In this document: piece by piece, positions 61,775 to 64,000 of the stretch
Layout of the letters: each line of letters starts with the position of its first letter
How positions within the stretch are numbered: the first letter of the stretch is position 1
Notes under the pieces: generated by a model
Databases searched by the model: none
What the model saw: the letters and a program-made list of their open reading frames with translations, nothing else
What the model was told of the DNA's origin: nothing
Translations under genes and position numbers: made by a program
Assembly: GCA_020629415.1 (NCBI GenBank)
Contig: JAHDDL010000009.1
Location: 39,230 to 103,229 of the forward strand
Origin: Maribacter sp.
Lineage (GTDB): Bacteria > Bacteroidota > Bacteroidia > Flavobacteriales > Flavobacteriaceae
DNA length: 64,000 bases
Direction: 5' to 3'

Positions 61775-62121
61775 GGGTGTAAGTTTAAAAGAGTATAACT
61801 AGTGTTTAAAATACAGATGTTGGTTTTGTTGTTAGGGTTTTAAATTGTGCTGTTTGATATTAAAATATGAACATTAAGATTTTAAGTTTAGTAACAGCAA
61901 AATAGTGTTTTAGAATTAATATTGAAGGTCGATTAAAATTACTTTTTTAATTTAAACTTTTGTTATCAATATTATATACAGAACCAAGAAGTATAGTTTT
62001 TGATCATATTTTGGACTTGTATTATTACCAAGAAATTAATTCTTTAATTAAAAAGAATTATAAAAAAAAATAGCAGGACATCTTAAAAGATGCCCTGCTT
62101 TATAAAATTGATAACTAGTTA
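61775..62121. other. 347-base AT-rich intergenic region
   Basis: Non-coding stretch between the FG-GAP gene and susD, both on the minus strand. It holds the susD terminator (62072-62099), a second inverted repeat AATTCTTT/AAAGAATT at 62038-62059, and presumably the promoter of the FG-GAP gene. I could not find a clean TAnnTTTG on the minus strand. I see no open frame or structured RNA. Confidence 0.6.
62066..62099 (-). terminator. terminator of the susCD unit
   Basis: AGCAGG-a-CATCTT / AAGATG-c-CCTGCT hairpin (62072-62099) with one mismatch. Read on the minus strand it is followed by a TATTTTTTTTT run, so it terminates transcription after susD. Confidence 0.88.
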
Positions 62122-63813
62122 TTAATAACCAGGGTTTTGTTGAAGTATACCTCCACTTAAATCTATTGCAGATAAAGGAATTGGTAAAACTTCATTTTTA
62201 GCTTCAAAAGCGTTAGCCTTAGTACCAAAGTTTGCAATTGTACGACTTTCATTAGAAATATACTCATTGATTACTTCAACACCGTTACCCCATCTATATA
62301 GATCGAATAGACGGTGACCTTCCATACCAAGTTCTAAACGACGCTCATGACGAACCGCTTTTCTTGCAAATGCTTGATCGGCAAAACTTGTATAGGGTTC
62401 TATAACATAGTTAGCGGCATCTGCATCACCTGCTTCATTTTGAACATAGGTCATATTCTTAGCTCTGTTACGAACCATATTTACCCATGTAAGGGCTGAT
62501 GCTAAATCATTGGTTTCTACCGCAGCTTCTGCACCCATTAGAAGAACATCCGCAAATCGAATTATGTGGTAGTTAATACCTGAATGCTGTTGCCCCCAAG
62601 CACCGGTACCTTGATTATCGGTATCGCCACTTTGATAAACGTTTTTAGCTGGTAAATAAGGACCTGAAATATCCGAAAAAGTTGCGCGTATCCAAGAATG
62701 ACCTGGGAAAGTGCCGTAGCGATTATAATCAATGCCTCTTCTACCTACAGTGTAATCTAATCTTGGGTCTAATGGACCAGTATGTGGGGTAAAGGCATCT
62801 TCATCCTCAATACCGTAATCATTAGCTACATCTGACTGGTTGAAAGTGTCTAAAAGTGGAAGACCTGTAGTTTCATCAGTTTGAAATGCATTTACTAAAT
62901 CTTGAGAAGGTTGGTAAAAACCACAACAAGAGCCAAATGGACCTGGATTTGGGAAATTTAAAACCCCACCAATGTTACCGTTGAACGATTGACCATCATC
63001 AGCAGTGAATTGAATTGCAAAAACAGCTTCTGAGCTATTTTCACCTGCACTTTCAAAATTTGCGACAAATTCAGGATTCAAACTATAAGGACCGTTGTTG
63101 ATTACATCTTCTAAAAGAGCAAAAGCTTCTGCCCATTCAGATTGCTGCAAGTGAACTTTACCTAAATATGCTTGCGCGGCCCAAGAAGTTGGTCTTCCTG
63201 ATTGCGCTTGTGTGGCAGGTAAATTATCCATTGCAAATTGTAAATCTGCTTCAATCTCATCCCAGATTGGACCAGGATTAGGTTGATTGAATTCTGTATT
63301 TGCATAGTTCTCTTCAGAAATGTAAGGTACATTTCCATAGATTCTTTGTAATTCAAAATTAAAATGACCTCTTAGAAAACGTGCTTCTGCTAATTTTCCA
63401 GATAAATCAGTGTCTTCAATTGTTCCGATCAAGGCTATCACAGCATTGGCTCTGTTTATACCAGCAAAAATAGACGACCATTTACCTAAAACATAAGGGT
63501 TGCCCGTAGTCCAGTTGTAAATTTCCATTTCAAAAAGGTCAGCTTGATCACCATCGGTACTACCTTTATGTGCGTCATCTGCAATAACGTCAAACCACCA
63601 GTTATCTCCACTTGCTGCAAATCCATTTCCAGCAAGGTTGTTTCGGATACCATCAAGTGTAGAATATGCTCCAATTAAAAGGAGTTCTACACCATCTTCA
63701 TTTTGTACCGCAGCGTCACTAAGAGCACCAACTGCTGGCTGCTCTGTAAAATCATCACTACATGCACTTATAACAGCGAATAGTGAAAATAAATAAATTA
63801 ATTTCTTTTTCAT
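62122..63813 (-). CDS. susD: SusD/RagB-family outer-membrane nutrient-binding lipoprotein
   Basis: Lipoprotein of 563 residues (AVISAC, C18) that caps a SusC TonB-dependent channel and binds glycan or peptide substrate at the cell surface. Family blocks: LLIGAYSTLDGIRN, AEARFLRGHFNFELQRIYGNVPYI, SWAAQAYLGKVHLQQSEWAEAFALLEDVINNG, IRFADVLLMGAEA and the C-terminal RHERRLELGMEGHRLFDLYRWG. It starts 4 bases after the susC stop. The substrate cannot be told from this window, as no glycoside hydrolase sits beside it here. The symbol is a family label. Confidence 0.93.
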   Translation of the reverse strand: MKKKLIYLFSLFAVISACSDDFTEQPAVGALSDAAVQNEDGVELLLIGAYSTLDGIRNNLAGNGFAASGDNWWFDVIADDAHKGSTDGDQADLFEMEIYNWTTGNPYVLGKWSSIFAGINRANAVIALIGTIEDTDLSGKLAEARFLRGHFNFELQRIYGNVPYISEENYANTEFNQPNPGPIWDEIEADLQFAMDNLPATQAQSGRPTSWAAQAYLGKVHLQQSEWAEAFALLEDVINNGPYSLNPEFVANFESAGENSSEAVFAIQFTADDGQSFNGNIGGVLNFPNPGPFGSCCGFYQPSQDLVNAFQTDETTGLPLLDTFNQSDVANDYGIEDEDAFTPHTGPLDPRLDYTVGRRGIDYNRYGTFPGHSWIRATFSDISGPYLPAKNVYQSGDTDNQGTGAWGQQHSGINYHIIRFADVLLMGAEAAVETNDLASALTWVNMVRNRAKNMTYVQNEAGDADAANYVIEPYTSFADQAFARKAVRHERRLELGMEGHRLFDLYRWGNGVEVINEYISNESRTIANFGTKANAFEAKNEVLPIPLSAIDLSGGILQQNPGY

Positions 63814-63817
63814 TTTT

Positions 63818-64000
63818 TTACAATTTTAGATTAAATCCAAGTGTAAGAATTCTAGATTGAGGAACAACCTGGCTATCTACACCTAATGTTAAGTTATTAC
63901 CGGTAACCGATGAAATGATCTCTGGATCAAAGCCATCATAACCCGTAACAGTAAGTAAATTCGTGGCTTGTACATATACACGTAGTAAGTCAAGGCCTAT
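63818..64000 (-). CDS. susC: SusC/RagA TonB-linked outer-membrane protein, C-terminal end only
   Basis: The last 60 codons of a minus-strand gene that continues past the right edge. Reading the complement gives LLRVYVQATNLLTVTGYDG, then FDPEIIS, and the closing strand SRILTLGFNLKL before TAA (plus-strand TTA at 63818-63820). This is the typical end of SusC: the RVYVQATNLLT strand and the FDPE loop are diagnostic. With susD 4 bases downstream it makes the standard SusCD pair. Confidence 0.9.
   Translation of the reverse strand: MGLDLLRVYVQATNLLTVTGYDGFDPEIISSVTGNNLTLGVDSQVVPQSRILTLGFNLKL

Overview
The window is AT-rich bacterial chromosome, densely coded on both strands, and almost certainly from a marine member of the Flavobacteriaceae (Bacteroidetes), of the Maribacter/Zobellia/Cellulophaga kind. 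This rests on several signs: a SusD lipoprotein followed by the end of a SusC gene, GldI of the gliding machinery, a giant SprB-like protein with a type IX secretion (T9SS) type B C-terminal sorting domain, flavobacterial families such as DUF3810, DUF5683 and DUF6122, lipoproteins with short flavobacterial signal peptides, and promoters of the Bacteroidetes form TTG-N18/19-TAnnTTTG. I see no rRNA or tRNA gene, CRISPR array, prophage or insertion sequence. The species is inferred, not proven.

Layout. 1-5.6 kb (+): molybdenum cofactor genes moaA-moaC-mobA-moeB/rhodanese-TauE/SafE permease-moeA and a small membrane protein. 5.6-9.9 kb (-): two secreted amidohydrolase-like proteins, one a tandem fusion. 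10-17 kb: a DUF3810 metalloprotease-like protein, pepD, then DHH phosphoesterase-gldI-cyclophilin/FKBP fusion (-), a PhoD-like phosphatase and ndk. 17-19 kb (-): recF, a lipoprotein and a DUF721 protein. 19-25.2 kb (+): a tightly packed operon of a YfgM-like TPR protein, ribH, a small membrane protein, mutL, two rhomboid proteases and an endonuclease/phosphatase-fold protein. 25.2-31 kb (-): parA-parB-DUF5683-dapB-lepB-wbqC-like-DUF6122. 31-33.4 kb: ftsB-like, udk, and a Bcr/CflA-type MFS pump. 33.5-37.5 kb (-): DUF4212-SSS symporter-acetyl-CoA synthetase, an acetate uptake and activation unit.

37.6-47.6 kb is the most coherent pathway: anmK, a CPBP protease, a GH3 NagZ-like hexosaminidase, an AmpG-like permease, a GHL10 (DUF187) glycosidase-like lipoprotein and a NagB-PIG-L fusion on the minus strand, divergent from a DeoR-family regulator and murQ. 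Together these can import muropeptides, release and phosphorylate anhydro-MurNAc, cleave the lactyl ether to GlcNAc-6-P, and pass it to fructose-6-P. No nagA is present; the PIG-L deacetylase domain fused to NagB is the natural candidate for that missing step.

47.7-64 kb holds outer-surface functions: a PQQ-type sugar dehydrogenase lipoprotein, the 2854-residue SprB-like surface protein, an esterase lipoprotein, an FG-GAP/ASPIC lipoprotein, susD and the last 60 codons of susC. Most convergent gene pairs are separated by clear hairpin terminators. I do not see an obviously new defence or mobile system. The most promising leads are the NagB-PIG-L salvage locus, the tandem amidohydrolase with one degenerate half, the MutL without its endonuclease motif, and the orphan giant adhesin.
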